Positions 35,028 through 45,877 of a stretch of 64,000 bases of DNA are shown one piece after another. This DNA is from CALDTK01 sp965215215 (lineage in GTDB: Bacteria; Bacteroidota; Bacteroidia; Chitinophagales; Saprospiraceae), in NCBI GenBank assembly GCA_965215215.1, contig OZ244043.1:3162001-3226000 (forward strand), given 5' to 3'. The notes beneath the pieces were generated by a model. The model worked only from the letters and a program-made list of their open reading frames with translations, was not told the origin of the DNA and did not search any database. Position 1 is the first letter of the stretch. Every line of letters starts with the position of its first letter. Both the position numbers and the translations under genes were made by a program.

Positions 35028-35879
35028 ATGCGTATACGGTGGGCCATTCGTTTGCTTCTCGTAGCCTGCACGGGCTTGTACCTGTCGAGCTACTCGTCGG
35101 GACCGACGGTGTTCAAGGGCGACATGACGGGGAGCCCGCTGAGTACGCGCGGTTGCGCGGGCGACGGTTGCCACGGCGGTGGGAGCTACGACCCGGTAAC
35201 CGCCCTGGCGGTACTCGACGCACGCGGGCGGGCCGTAACGCAGTACCGGGCGGGCGAGAGCTACACCGTGCGTATCTCGGTAGCGACCACCGGCGAGCCC
35301 GGAGCCTACGGCTACCAGCTGGCCGCGCTGGGCGATGCGGACACCCTCGACGCGGGCAGCTTCGGTGTGCCTCCCGCGGATTTTCAGTTGACTCCCTACG
35401 GCGGCCGCACCTACCTCGAGCACGCCCGCCGCATCGAGGCCGATACGGTCTCGGTGCCCTGGACCGCACCGGCTACCGGGGCCGACACGGTGCGGTTTTA
35501 CGCGATCGCCAACGCGGTGAACGGTACCGGGGGCAAAGGCGGCGATGCTTCCGCGCGGGTGGAGCTCGTGCTGTCCGGCACGCGAGACACCACCGACGCC
35601 GACAGCACCGAAACGAGTGCGGTCGCGATGGGTCCGCCCGAGAGACGATGGCGAGCGTACAGCGCGGGCGGCGAACTCACCGTGCGGTTTGGGGGAGACG
35701 GGCGTGCGCCCACGCGCCTCACGGTCCATACCTCGGGCGGCCGACTCCTCCTGCGACGAGCTATCGGGCCGGGCGCACAGCGGTCGATTCGCGTACCCTT
35801 GTCCACCCGCGGGCCGCTCCTCGTCTCTTTGGAGGAGGCGGGCGGTACGACGTCGACCAAGCTGGTCGTCGCCCGGTAG
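35028..35879 (+). CDS. Choice-of-anchor-V-like protein with type IX sorting tail
   Basis: A 283-residue exported protein. After a signal peptide (IRLLLVACTGLYLSS), there is an early cysteine patch RGCAGDGCHGG (C43, C48, H49), which resembles choice-of-anchor V proteins of the Reeler-like class, with a CxxxxCH spacing rather than haem CxxCH. The middle is beta-rich (SYTVRISVATTGEPGAYG). The last 70 residues look like a type A sorting tail of the type IX system (RLTVHTSGGRLLLRRA, RVPLSTRGPLLVSL, STKLVVAR). It should be exported by the SprA pathway. Function unknown. Confidence 0.78.
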   Translation: MRIRWAIRLLLVACTGLYLSSYSSGPTVFKGDMTGSPLSTRGCAGDGCHGGGSYDPVTALAVLDARGRAVTQYRAGESYTVRISVATTGEPGAYGYQLAALGDADTLDAGSFGVPPADFQLTPYGGRTYLEHARRIEADTVSVPWTAPATGADTVRFYAIANAVNGTGGKGGDASARVELVLSGTRDTTDADSTETSAVAMGPPERRWRAYSAGGELTVRFGGDGRAPTRLTVHTSGGRLLLRRAIGPGAQRSIRVPLSTRGPLLVSLEEAGGTTSTKLVVAR

Positions 35880-35893
35880 TAGTTTCGGCCGCC

Positions 35894-35960
35894 CGCTTTC
35901 GCTAAAACGCCCCCCGGGTCGGTAGCCGCTTCAGCAAGCTTGTCAGCGTTTTCGCGAAAG
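35894..35960. repeat. Inverted pair of repeated word A
   Basis: CTTTCGCTAAAACG at 35896-35909 is followed by the inverted near-copy CGTTTTCGCGAAAG at 35947-35960, with 37 bases between. Paired inverted words between genes could form a hairpin and resemble the paired uptake-signal terminators known in Neisseria and Haemophilus. It lies just after the sorting-tail gene and before grpE. Confidence 0.6.
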
Positions 35961-36081
35961 CACGCGACAAAAGCAACCCCGCGACTGACAGCCTGACCGC
36001 AACCGCGGTGTGGTAGGCTCCTTGCAGCCCCGTTGCGTGTGCGGTGGGCCGAAGCCTGCGGCGCCCCGAAAATCTACCCGT

Positions 36082-36669
36082 ATGCAAGCCTTTCCCGACG
36101 ATCAGGACGACCTCGGCTTCGAAGCCGATCCGGAGCAGGAGCCCGCCGCTACCGAAACGTTGAACCGAGAACCACCCGCGGCCCACGAGCCCGGTGACGG
36201 ATCCGAAACCGGGCTAGCCGCCGAGCTAGAGCGCAAGACGACCGAACACACCGAGCTGAAGGATAAGTACTTGCGCCTGATGGCCGAGTTCGACAACTTT
36301 CGCAAGCGCACCGCCCGGCAGCGCAACGAGGAACGCGCCACCGCCGCGGTCGGTACCATGAATAGTATCTTGCCGGTGGTCGACGATTTTGACCGCGCTA
36401 AGCAGAACGCCGTCAACGATGCCAGCGTAGAGCAGTTTAGTGAGGGCGTAGAGCTCGTGTACCAGAAACTAAAGCGTACGCTCGGCAATTTGGGTCTGCG
36501 CGCGATGGAATCCACCGGGGAGGCTTTCGACCCGGAGCTGCACGAGGCGTTTACCGAGATTCCGGCCCCGAACCCCGAATCGGTGGGTAAGGTGGTGGAT
36601 ACGATCGAACCCGGTTACTTTTTGAACGACAAGCTGATCCGCCACGCGAAAGTGGTAGTCGGCAAATAA
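36082..36669 (+). CDS. grpE: Nucleotide exchange factor GrpE
   Basis: A 195-residue GrpE, the exchange factor of DnaK. The frame opens at 36010, but the ATG at 36082 gives a normal acidic N-terminal tail (about 45 residues), then a long coiled coil (ELERKTTEHTELKDKYLRLM, EFDNFRKRTARQRNE) and the beta-wing domain ending GYFLNDKLIRHAKVVVGK. DnaJ follows after 6 bases, so the pair is an operon; dnaK is not in the window. The 200 bases upstream contain the inverted repeat pair described separately. Confidence 0.95.
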   Translation: MQAFPDDQDDLGFEADPEQEPAATETLNREPPAAHEPGDGSETGLAAELERKTTEHTELKDKYLRLMAEFDNFRKRTARQRNEERATAAVGTMNSILPVVDDFDRAKQNAVNDASVEQFSEGVELVYQKLKRTLGNLGLRAMESTGEAFDPELHEAFTEIPAPNPESVGKVVDTIEPGYFLNDKLIRHAKVVVGK

Positions 36670-36675
36670 GCCCCA

Positions 36676-37848
36676 ATGGCAAAACGCGATTATTACGAGG
36701 TCCTTGGCGTGACCAAGACCGTGACCGAGGTGGAGCTGAAGCGCGCCTACCGCAAGGTGGCCATGAAGCATCACCCGGACAAGAACCCGGACAATCCGGC
36801 CGCCGAGGAGCGCTTCAAGGAGGCCGCCGAGGCGTACGAGGTGCTCAACGACCCGCAGAAGCGGGCGCGCTACGACCGCTTCGGTCACGCCGGCGTGAAC
36901 CAAGGGGGCGGTGGTCCCGGGGGATTCGGCGGCGCCGGGATGACGATGGACGATATCTTCCAGAACTTCGGTGACATCTTCGGTCAGGGCTCACCCTTCG
37001 AGTCCTTCTTCGGCGGCCAGCCGGGCGGCGGCCGGGGCGCCCGCCGGCCGCGCGGCGAGCGGGGCTCCAACCTGCGCACGCGCGTTAAGCTGAGCCTCGA
37101 GGAGATCGCGACCGGCGTAACCAAAAAGATCAAGATCAAAAAGCAGGTCACCTGCGACACCTGCGACGGATCGGGCGCCAAAGACGCTTCGAGCGTTAAG
37201 ACCTGTCACACCTGTGGGGGTTCGGGCATGGTGCGCCAGGTTCGCAACACCTTTCTGGGGCAGATGCAGACGACCACGACCTGCCCGACGTGCTCGGGTA
37301 CCGGTCAGGAGGTGGAAGCCAACTGTACGAAGTGCAAGGGCGACGGCCTGGTGTACGGCGAGGACACCGTGGAGCTCGACATCCCCGCCGGCGTGTCCGA
37401 GGGGATGCAACTGTCGATGACCGGCCGCGGTAACGCCGGCAAGCGCGGTGGGCCGGCGGGCGACCTGCTCATCAACATCGAGGAGCAGGCGCACGAATCG
37501 CTGCAACGCGAGGGGCAGAATCTGGTCTACGAGCTCTACGTCAACTTCGCCGACGCGGCCCTGGGCACGAAGGTGGAAGTACCCACGCTCGATGGGTCGG
37601 TGCGCTTCGACATCGCGAGCGGTACCCAGTCGGGCGAGGTCAAGCGACTGCGCGGTAAAGGACTCCCGAGCGTCCAGGCGCACGGCAAGGGCGATCAGTT
37701 CGTACACGTTAACGTGTGGACGCCCAAGCGCGTGAGCGACCACGAGCGAACCCTGCTCGAGGAGCTCCGGGAGAGCGAAAACTTCCGGCCGGACTCCAGC
37801 GCCAAGGAGCGCGGCTTCTTCGAGAAGGTGAAGGATTTCTTCGGTTGA
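36676..37848 (+). CDS. dnaJ: Chaperone DnaJ
   Basis: A 390-residue type I DnaJ. The J domain (DYYEVLGVTKTVTEVELKRA) has the HPD tripeptide (KHHPDKNP). A glycine/phenylalanine-rich stretch follows (residues 75-130), then four CxxCxGxG zinc repeats: CDTCDGSG, CHTCGGSG, CPTCSGTG, CTKCKGDG. The C-terminal substrate-binding domains are complete. It stimulates DnaK and binds unfolded proteins. Its stop TGA overlaps the TTG of gldH (TTGA). Confidence 0.96.
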   Translation: MAKRDYYEVLGVTKTVTEVELKRAYRKVAMKHHPDKNPDNPAAEERFKEAAEAYEVLNDPQKRARYDRFGHAGVNQGGGGPGGFGGAGMTMDDIFQNFGDIFGQGSPFESFFGGQPGGGRGARRPRGERGSNLRTRVKLSLEEIATGVTKKIKIKKQVTCDTCDGSGAKDASSVKTCHTCGGSGMVRQVRNTFLGQMQTTTTCPTCSGTGQEVEANCTKCKGDGLVYGEDTVELDIPAGVSEGMQLSMTGRGNAGKRGGPAGDLLINIEEQAHESLQREGQNLVYELYVNFADAALGTKVEVPTLDGSVRFDIASGTQSGEVKRLRGKGLPSVQAHGKGDQFVHVNVWTPKRVSDHERTLLEELRESENFRPDSSAKERGFFEKVKDFFG

Positions 37849-38324
37849 GGTCGCTGAAAATCGCCTCGCTCCGCCTGGCCCTCCCGGGCTTCGCCATCGT
37901 ATTTGGCGGCTGTAGTGCCCCGCCCCTCTACACCGCCGAGCACCCGCTGCCCGGCGTCTGGGCTTACGCCGATTCGGCCGTGTTCTCGTACGAGATCTCC
38001 GACACGAGCAAAGCCTACGACCTCGTGCTGGGCGTAGACCACACCGATGCTTTCCCCAGCCAAAACTTGTACGCCCTCTTCGCGACCACCTACCCGAACG
38101 GCGGGCGCGAGGTCCAGGAGGTTAGCGTCGAGCTAGCCGACAGGCGTGGCCGCTGGTTGGGCGATTGCTCCGACGAGGAGTGCACCCTAACTTTGGAGCT
38201 ACAGCGGGGCGCGCGCTACCCCGGCGCGGGCGTCTACGGGCTTACCCTCGTACAGTTCGGGCGAACCGACTCGCTCGCGGGCCTGGATCGACTCCGGTTC
38301 ACCGTTGCGGAGGTCGGGCGCTAA
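37845..38324 (+). CDS. gldH: Gliding motility lipoprotein GldH
   Basis: About 159 residues, matching GldH-type lipoproteins: lipobox after a short hydrophobic stretch (IVFGGCSAPP), then YDLVLGVDHTDAFPSQNLY, TTYPNGG, WLGDCSDEECT and the C-terminal GLDRLRFTV. GldH is needed for gliding and type IX secretion in Flavobacterium, where its gene usually lies near ricT and penicillin-binding protein genes. Here it sits after dnaJ instead. The only usable start is a TTG at 37845, which overlaps the dnaJ stop (TTGA), so it is probably made by coupled translation. Identity is good but not certain because the family is divergent. Confidence 0.8.
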   Translation: MRSLKIASLRLALPGFAIVFGGCSAPPLYTAEHPLPGVWAYADSAVFSYEISDTSKAYDLVLGVDHTDAFPSQNLYALFATTYPNGGREVQEVSVELADRRGRWLGDCSDEECTLTLELQRGARYPGAGVYGLTLVQFGRTDSLAGLDRLRFTVAEVGR

Positions 38325-38400
38325 GTGCACCGAGGCCCAAACACAACGCGCGCAAACCAGTTTAACTTCCGGCACCTAACCCACACCAGAACCGAACCCC

Positions 38401-39588
38401 ATGCTCTACCAGCTCAACGAGGAACAGCTTTCCGTGAAGCAAGCCGCCCGCGAACTCGCCCAGCAGACCCTACTGCCCGGAGTGATCGAACGGGATTCCG
38501 CCATGCAGTACCCGACCGAGCAGGTGAAAGCGATGGCCGAACTCGGCTTTTTGGGGATGATGGTCGATCCGGACTACGGCGGGGGGGGGATGGATACCCT
38601 CAGTTACGTGGTGGCCATGGAGGAGCTTTCCAAGGTGGACAACTCCTGCTCGGTGATCGTGTCGGTCAACAACAGTCTCGTTTGTTGGGGCCTCGAGCAG
38701 TACGGAAACGAGGATCAGAAGCGGAAGTACCTCACGAAGTTGGCCACCGGCGAGTGGATCGGCGCGTTTTGCCTGAGCGAACCGGAGGCCGGCAGCGACG
38801 CCACGAGTCAACGTACTACCGCTGTGGACAAGGGCGATCACTACGTACTCAACGGTACCAAGAACTGGATCACCAACGGAGGCAGCTCGCGCATCCACCT
38901 CGTGATCGCCCAGACGAACCCGGAGCTCGGTCACCGCGGCATCAACTGCTTCATCGTCGACGCCACCTCGGACGGCGTGGTGATCGGCGCGAAGGAGGAC
39001 AAGCTCGGCATCCGCTCCTCGGACACGCACACCATCATGTACAACGACGTGATCGTGCCCAAGGAGAACCGGATCGGCGAGGATGGTTTCGGCTTCAAGT
39101 TTGCCATGCGCACGCTGTCCGGCGGGCGCATCGGTATTGCCGCCCAGGCGCTCGGCATCGGTGCCGGCGCCCTGGAGCTCGCCACCGCTTACGCGAAAAC
39201 CCGTGAGGCCTTCGGGAAGCCGATCGCCAAGCACCAGGCGATCGCCTTCAAGCTGGCCGACATGGCCACCGAAGTAGAAGCCGCCCGGCTGTTGGTCTAC
39301 CAGGCCGCCATGGCCAAAGACCAAGGCATCAACTACGACACGCTCTCGAGCATGGCCAAGCTCTACGCCAGTAAGGTGGCCATGGAGCAAAGCGTGGAGG
39401 CCGTGCAAATTCACGGCGGTTACGGCTTCGTGAAGGAGTACCACGTGGAGCGCCTCATGCGCGACGCCAAGATTACCCAGATCTACGAGGGTACCTCCGA
39501 GGTACAAAAGATCGTGCTCTCGCGGGCGCTGCTCACCGGAGCGCTCTACCCACCCATGGTAATGGCCGATTCGCTCGTCGCGGTTTAA
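38401..39588 (+). CDS. Acyl-CoA dehydrogenase
   Basis: A 395-residue FAD enzyme of the acyl-CoA dehydrogenase family, oxidising acyl-CoA to the 2,3-enoyl form. Marks: AFCLSEPEAGSDA, NGTKNWITNGG (FAD and substrate loops), YGFVKEYHVERLMRDAKITQ and IYEGTSEVQK, in which the glutamate of YEGTSE is the catalytic base typical of short- and medium-chain enzymes. Full length. No other beta-oxidation gene is beside it; its substrate could be short-chain or branched acyl-CoA. A TTTAACTTCC segment some 35 bases upstream may be a promoter. Confidence 0.94.
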   Translation: MLYQLNEEQLSVKQAARELAQQTLLPGVIERDSAMQYPTEQVKAMAELGFLGMMVDPDYGGGGMDTLSYVVAMEELSKVDNSCSVIVSVNNSLVCWGLEQYGNEDQKRKYLTKLATGEWIGAFCLSEPEAGSDATSQRTTAVDKGDHYVLNGTKNWITNGGSSRIHLVIAQTNPELGHRGINCFIVDATSDGVVIGAKEDKLGIRSSDTHTIMYNDVIVPKENRIGEDGFGFKFAMRTLSGGRIGIAAQALGIGAGALELATAYAKTREAFGKPIAKHQAIAFKLADMATEVEAARLLVYQAAMAKDQGINYDTLSSMAKLYASKVAMEQSVEAVQIHGGYGFVKEYHVERLMRDAKITQIYEGTSEVQKIVLSRALLTGALYPPMVMADSLVAV

Positions 39589-39621
39589 CAACTATGCCGT
39601 GGTGGCACCGTTGCTTGCTGA

Positions 39622-40689
39622 GTGAGAGGCGCTTGGCAGATCGGTTGGCTGCGGGGTATCCCTCTACGGATCCATTGGACCACCGTTCTTACCCCGCTCG
39701 CCATTTTAGCTTATGCTAATTACAACGGCGTAAGCACCCCGGGCTTGGTGTGGATGCTCGTTTTCGTCGTTGCCATCTACGGGTGCGTGGTACTGCACGA
39801 GCTCGGACACGCCTTCGTGGCCGGCCGCTACGGCGTTCGGATCCACGACATCGTGCTGCTCCCCGTCGGTGGGGCGGCACGCTTCGCCGCCCTGCCCACC
39901 GTCCCGGGCCGGGAGGCCATGGTAACCCTCGCCGGCCCACTCGTTAACCTCGGCATCGCCCTGCTACTGGCCCCGGCGCTCTTCTACTGGCCGCGCCAGG
40001 ATTGGTTCCCCTGGCTCAACAACTACAACGTTGCCTCCTACGTGGTGAGCCTGGCGGTTTTCAATTTCGCCATCTTCGTTTTCAACCTGGTACCGGCTTT
40101 CCCGCTCGACGGTGGGCGGCTCATGCGCGCGGTCTTTACCAACTGGTGGCCGCGCCGGCGTGCCACCCGGTACGCGGCGGCCGTCGGTAAGATCATCTCG
40201 ATCCTGGCGCTCGCTTACGCCGTGGCCGAACACTCCTGGATTATCGGCGGATTCGCCGTGTATACGTTCCTGTCCGCCAGGCGCGAGGAGCGACACACCG
40301 CCGTGCAGGTGTTCCTCGACGACGTAACCGTCGGCGAAGTGGCGTCCCCGGTGTGGATGTTCTCGGAGGACGACACGGTGGCCCACGCCCTGGCGCACAT
40401 CTCCCGGACTCAGCAGTCGGGCGCGGTAGTCACCGATGAATACTGTCCGATCGGGTTCGCGCACCACCGGGAGTTGGCCTTCGTCGAGGATCCGGAAACG
40501 CGCACCCTCGGGAGCTTGGACCTCCATCCGGTCGACATGCACGCCGCGAGTACACCCGTTCGAGAAATTACCCGCCAGTTCTCCGCACACCCACACTCCA
40601 TCGCGCTCGAGGAAATCGACGGTCGGCCGGTCGGGTTCGTCAGCATGGACCTCCTCGAAGACGCCTACGAGGCTTTCGCCAAAACGTAG
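39622..40689 (+). CDS. Site-2 protease family membrane metalloprotease
   Basis: A 355-residue membrane protease of the S2P/M50 class. HELGH is at residues 59-63 within VVLHELGHAFVAGRYGV, and the second motif FNLVPAFPLDGGRLMRA supplies the third ligand aspartate near residue 165. There are about five hydrophobic segments, then a cytosolic C-terminal domain that looks like a degenerate CBS pair (VASPVWMFSEDDTVAHALAHI). These enzymes cleave within the membrane, often anti-sigma factors. The start is a GTG at 39622; no in-frame ATG near it exists. The protein ends in AFAKT, encoded by a copy of repeated word A. Confidence 0.88.
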   Translation: MRGAWQIGWLRGIPLRIHWTTVLTPLAILAYANYNGVSTPGLVWMLVFVVAIYGCVVLHELGHAFVAGRYGVRIHDIVLLPVGGAARFAALPTVPGREAMVTLAGPLVNLGIALLLAPALFYWPRQDWFPWLNNYNVASYVVSLAVFNFAIFVFNLVPAFPLDGGRLMRAVFTNWWPRRRATRYAAAVGKIISILALAYAVAEHSWIIGGFAVYTFLSARREERHTAVQVFLDDVTVGEVASPVWMFSEDDTVAHALAHISRTQQSGAVVTDEYCPIGFAHHRELAFVEDPETRTLGSLDLHPVDMHAASTPVREITRQFSAHPHSIALEEIDGRPVGFVSMDLLEDAYEAFAKT

Positions 40690-40894
40690 GATCCCCCGCC
40701 CGGACCGCCGGTCGAGCTAGGAGTCCGTCTAGGCTGTGTCTGACGGCCTCTTATCTATTCTATTGCGAGCGGCGAGGTTCGCTCCCGTAGGCCGTCGCAA
40801 AACTCGAGCGACGCCCCGCATCGAGCGGCGTCCCGCTCCTCGCCCGGCATCGAGTTCGCGCGCTCTCGCTACGGTAGGGGGTACCAGATACAGC

Positions 40895-41437
40895 CTAAGG
40901 CTTGGCCCCCTCGAGCTCGGCGATGATCTTTTCGGTGAGGTCTTGGGATTCTTGCGCGAACACGAGTACGCCCGGGACGCTCGAATCGAAGATCATCGAG
41001 AAGCCGTTCGTTTTCGCGTAAGCGGTAATCTGCGCTTGGACCTTCTCGAGGATCGGACCGAGGTAGGTCTCGCGACGTACCTCGAACATGCGCGCGCCCT
41101 CCTGCTGGAAGACCTGCATCTCCTGCTGCAGTTCGCCGGCGCGCTGCTCGGCGGCCTGCAGCTGCTTCGGCGTCAGGTTCTCCTGCGCGCCGCGCACCGA
41201 ATCGACGAGCGTTTGTAGCTCGGTTTCGAGTTTGGTAAACTGCACGCGCAGCGTATCCTGGTATTTGCTGAGCAGCGTGTCGGCGTTCGCGACGCCGGGC
41301 ATGGACTCGAGTACGAGTCCGGAGTTGACGTGCCCGACCTTGACGGTTGAAGTAGTCGCCGCAGCCGTAGAATCCGACTGGGCGGAACCGACGCTTGCGC
41401 AGAGGGAGAAAATACTAGCAGTCAGAAGACGGAACAT
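40895..41437 (-). CDS. OmpH/Skp-like periplasmic chaperone
   Basis: A 180-residue OmpH-family protein. From the ATG at 41437 it has a signal peptide (LLTASIFSLCASVGSAQ), a short N-terminal strand (VKVGHVNSGLVLESMPG), a long coiled coil (ELQTLVDSVRGAQENLTPKQ onward) and the C-terminal LTEKIIAELEGAKP. Skp-like proteins hold outer-membrane proteins in the periplasm on the way to the BAM complex. A longer open frame upstream has no signal and is rejected. Transcribed from a TACTTTCG element 26 bases before the ATG, divergently from the histidine kinase. Confidence 0.85.
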   Translation of the reverse strand: MFRLLTASIFSLCASVGSAQSDSTAAATTSTVKVGHVNSGLVLESMPGVANADTLLSKYQDTLRVQFTKLETELQTLVDSVRGAQENLTPKQLQAAEQRAGELQQEMQVFQQEGARMFEVRRETYLGPILEKVQAQITAYAKTNGFSMIFDSSVPGVLVFAQESQDLTEKIIAELEGAKP

Positions 41438-41463
41438 CCGGGCAGATTGAGTGAAAGCGGGCG

Positions 41464-41471
41464 CGAAAGTA
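41464..41471 (-). promoter_or_regulatory. -7 promoter element of the OmpH-like gene
   Basis: Minus-strand TACTTTCG, one base off TAnnTTTG, 26 bases before the ATG. Confidence 0.45.
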
Positions 41472-41554
41472 CACCGCCGGCGCGTGGCTAAATTTGGGTT
41501 AAAGCCGGGCGACGATCCGACGACGGAATTCGCTCGCAGGTTAGAGTATTCGGT

Positions 41555-42976
41555 ATGACCAAAACGAAGATCGGGGCGATTATCGGGTTGATGGGGTTGG
41601 CCCTCGCGGGCATTACGGTGATGCAGGTGACCTGGATTCGCTCTTCGCTGGCACTGAACGCGGTACAGTTCGACGAAGCTGTTTTTAGTGCCCTCAGTAA
41701 GACGGCCGATCGGCTCGAGCGCCTGGAGAGTTTGGACGCCTACGTGAATGGCTTCTCCGTAGAGTTTTTCGAAAACCGCAAGTGGGGGGGTCAGCGGCAG
41801 CGCAGTAGCTGGTCGCAGTCGATGAACTACATCCTCCACGTACAGGAGGTCCCGCTCGAGAACCGGATCGACCCGGGTACCTTGGATACGCTCATACAGC
41901 AAGAGTTAAAAAACCGCGGTATCGACGAGAAGTACTCGTACGGGGTCTTCTCCACCGCTCGCCGCAACTTCATCATAGTCGACGGCCATTTCGTGGCCTC
42001 CGCGAGCGGGCCGATGACGATGGCCTCGGTGCCGGAAGACTCCAACTCCGAGAACCTCGAATCGAGCAAGTACGCCGTGAGCCTATACGACGAGGCCTCG
42101 GTCCGTTCGCCGGGGCTGTTACTCATCTCGTTTCCCGGCCGGTCGAATATCCCCTGGAGCTCGGAAGCGTGGACGATTGCGGGCACGGCCCTCCTGTTGT
42201 CTATCATACTCGGCTGCTTCGCGTATTCCATCGTGATCATCGTCCGCCAGAAGCGGCTATCGAAGATGAAGAGCGATTTCATCTCCAACATGACTCACGA
42301 GTTCAAGACGCCGATCGCGACGATCAGTCTGGCCGCCGATTCGATCACGAATCCGAAGGTGATGGGTTCGCCGGAGCGCCTGTCGCGTTTTGCCGATATC
42401 ATTCGCCAGGAGAACGGGCGTATGCACCGGCAGGTGGAGAAGGTGCTGCAGGCGGCGCTGATCGACCGGCGCGACTTTGGCCTCAAGCCGACCCCGACCG
42501 ACCTCAACGAGTGCCTGCGGGAAGCCGTCGAACACATGCTGCTACAGGTAGAGAAGCGTGGGGGCACGATCGAGGTGGGATTGATGGCAACGCATCCGGT
42601 TATCGAGGCCGACGCTACACACCTATCCAACCTACTCCACAATCTCATGGATAACGCCAACAAGTACAGTCCGGAGACTCCCCGGATTACCGTGCGCACT
42701 GAAGATGTACGGGGTGGCGTTAAGGTTACGGTCGCCGACCGTGGCATAGGTATGACAAAGGAGGATCAGCAGCACATCTTTGATAAGTTTTACCGCGTGC
42801 ACACCGGTAACCGCCACGACGTAAAAGGATTTGGGCTCGGCCTCAGCTACGTGAAAGCGGTGGTGGAGGCCCACGGTGGCCAGCTCGGGGTCCGCTCTAC
42901 CTTGGGTGGAGGATCTACTTTCTCGCTCACGTTTCCCCACCGCATTCCGGCGCACCTTACACCGACTCCGTCGTAA
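41555..42976 (+). CDS. Sensor histidine kinase (RprX-like)
   Basis: A 473-residue membrane histidine kinase. Transmembrane segment 1 is at residues 7-28, a periplasmic sensor domain of about 170 residues follows, and segment 2 is near 207-230. The phosphorylated histidine is in FISNMTHEFKTPIATI (about H248), with the ATP-binding N box LHNLMDNANKYSP, G1 VADRGIGM and G2 GFGLGLSYVKAVVEAHGG. The cognate response regulator is encoded 23 bases downstream. Layout and sequence resemble the Bacteroides RprX/RprY pair; the signal is unknown. Confidence 0.9.
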   Translation: MTKTKIGAIIGLMGLALAGITVMQVTWIRSSLALNAVQFDEAVFSALSKTADRLERLESLDAYVNGFSVEFFENRKWGGQRQRSSWSQSMNYILHVQEVPLENRIDPGTLDTLIQQELKNRGIDEKYSYGVFSTARRNFIIVDGHFVASASGPMTMASVPEDSNSENLESSKYAVSLYDEASVRSPGLLLISFPGRSNIPWSSEAWTIAGTALLLSIILGCFAYSIVIIVRQKRLSKMKSDFISNMTHEFKTPIATISLAADSITNPKVMGSPERLSRFADIIRQENGRMHRQVEKVLQAALIDRRDFGLKPTPTDLNECLREAVEHMLLQVEKRGGTIEVGLMATHPVIEADATHLSNLLHNLMDNANKYSPETPRITVRTEDVRGGVKVTVADRGIGMTKEDQQHIFDKFYRVHTGNRHDVKGFGLGLSYVKAVVEAHGGQLGVRSTLGGGSTFSLTFPHRIPAHLTPTPS

Positions 42977-42999
42977 TTACCAGACGTATACCCCCTTAC

Positions 43000-43716
43000 A
43001 TGTCCGAACAAGACGCCCGCATCCTCCTCGTCGAAGACGATACCAACTTCGGCGACGTACTCCGCTCCTACCTCGAGATGCACGACTACGAAGTCACGCT
43101 CGCTACCGACGGCGAGGCCGGACTCAAGGCTTTTAAGCCCGGCGAGTTCGACATCTGCATCTTCGACGTGATGATGCCACGCAAGGATGGGTTTACCCTC
43201 GCCAAGGAGGTTCGCGAGCGCGATGAACAGGTACCGATCATTTTTCTGACGGCTAAGAACCTCAAGGAGGACATCCTCCAGGGCTTCAGGGCGGGTGCCG
43301 ACGACTACATCACGAAGCCCTTCGTGAGCGAGGAGCTGCTGCTTCGCCTGCAGGCAATCTTAAAGCGCTCCGCACCGCAGGCCGACCCGGAGGACGGTCA
43401 ACGCGAGTTTCAGGTGGGCCGCTTCTACTACGATTCCGTACTCCGGGAGCTGCGCTTAGACAAAGGGACCGACCGGGAGGAACTGCAGAAGCTGTCTCCG
43501 AAAGAAGCGGAGTTGCTCCGGCTCTTCGCCATTCGCAAAAACGACGTGCTCACCCGCAAGGAAGCGCTAACCAAGATCTGGGGGGAAGACAACTACTTTA
43601 CCGCTCGTTCGATGGACGTATTCGTGACTAAGCTCCGTAAATACATCAAAGCGGACGAAAAGCTCGAAATCGCCAACATTCACGGCAACGGCTTCCGACT
43701 GATCGAGAAAGACTAG
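43000..43716 (+). CDS. OmpR-family response regulator (RprY-like)
   Basis: A 238-residue response regulator. The receiver domain has acidic residues E12, D13 and D14, phospho-acceptor D56 (CIFDVMMPRKDG) and lysine in YITKPF. The C-terminal winged-helix domain contains LSPKEAELLRLFAIRKNDVLTRKEAL and ENI-like ARSMDVFVTKLRKYIKAD, typical of the OmpR class and close to RprY. It is activated by the upstream kinase and should bind promoters; targets are unknown. Ends 40 bases before the convergent ftsH. Confidence 0.92.
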   Translation: MSEQDARILLVEDDTNFGDVLRSYLEMHDYEVTLATDGEAGLKAFKPGEFDICIFDVMMPRKDGFTLAKEVRERDEQVPIIFLTAKNLKEDILQGFRAGADDYITKPFVSEELLLRLQAILKRSAPQADPEDGQREFQVGRFYYDSVLRELRLDKGTDREELQKLSPKEAELLRLFAIRKNDVLTRKEALTKIWGEDNYFTARSMDVFVTKLRKYIKADEKLEIANIHGNGFRLIEKD

Positions 43717-43756
43717 ACGCGAAAGCCGCCGCCGCGGGGTCCCGTCCTCCGGTAAC

Positions 43757-45739
<1,983 letters not shown>

Positions 45740-45877
45740 GAAATTTGTAAAGGTTGGGATGCGATGTTGTTGGGTATACGCACCAGGTTCCCTGCGGTTG
45801 TGAGGCAATCGACCGAGGTCGACCGATTCAGCACCGAAAGGGTGCCAACCGCAACTGGATAGAGCCAGTCCCGAAAG

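Noticed and set aside
34653..35729. Upstream extension of the zinc metalloprotease to 1,158 residues
   Set aside because: It runs antisense through DUF427 and the sorting-tail gene; the ATG at 34652 starts a proper signal peptide.
35000..35905. 301-codon plus-strand frame, arginine-rich
   Set aside because: Out of frame with the signal-peptide and sorting-tail protein at 35028-35879.
9350..35960. Identity of the repeated words with Neisseria or Haemophilus uptake words
   Set aside because: Neither GCCGTCTGAA nor AAGTGCGGT is contained in them; only the general behaviour is similar.
40736..41218. 160-codon plus-strand frame before the OmpH-like gene
   Set aside because: Antisense to the coiled-coil gene, which has signal peptide and promoter.
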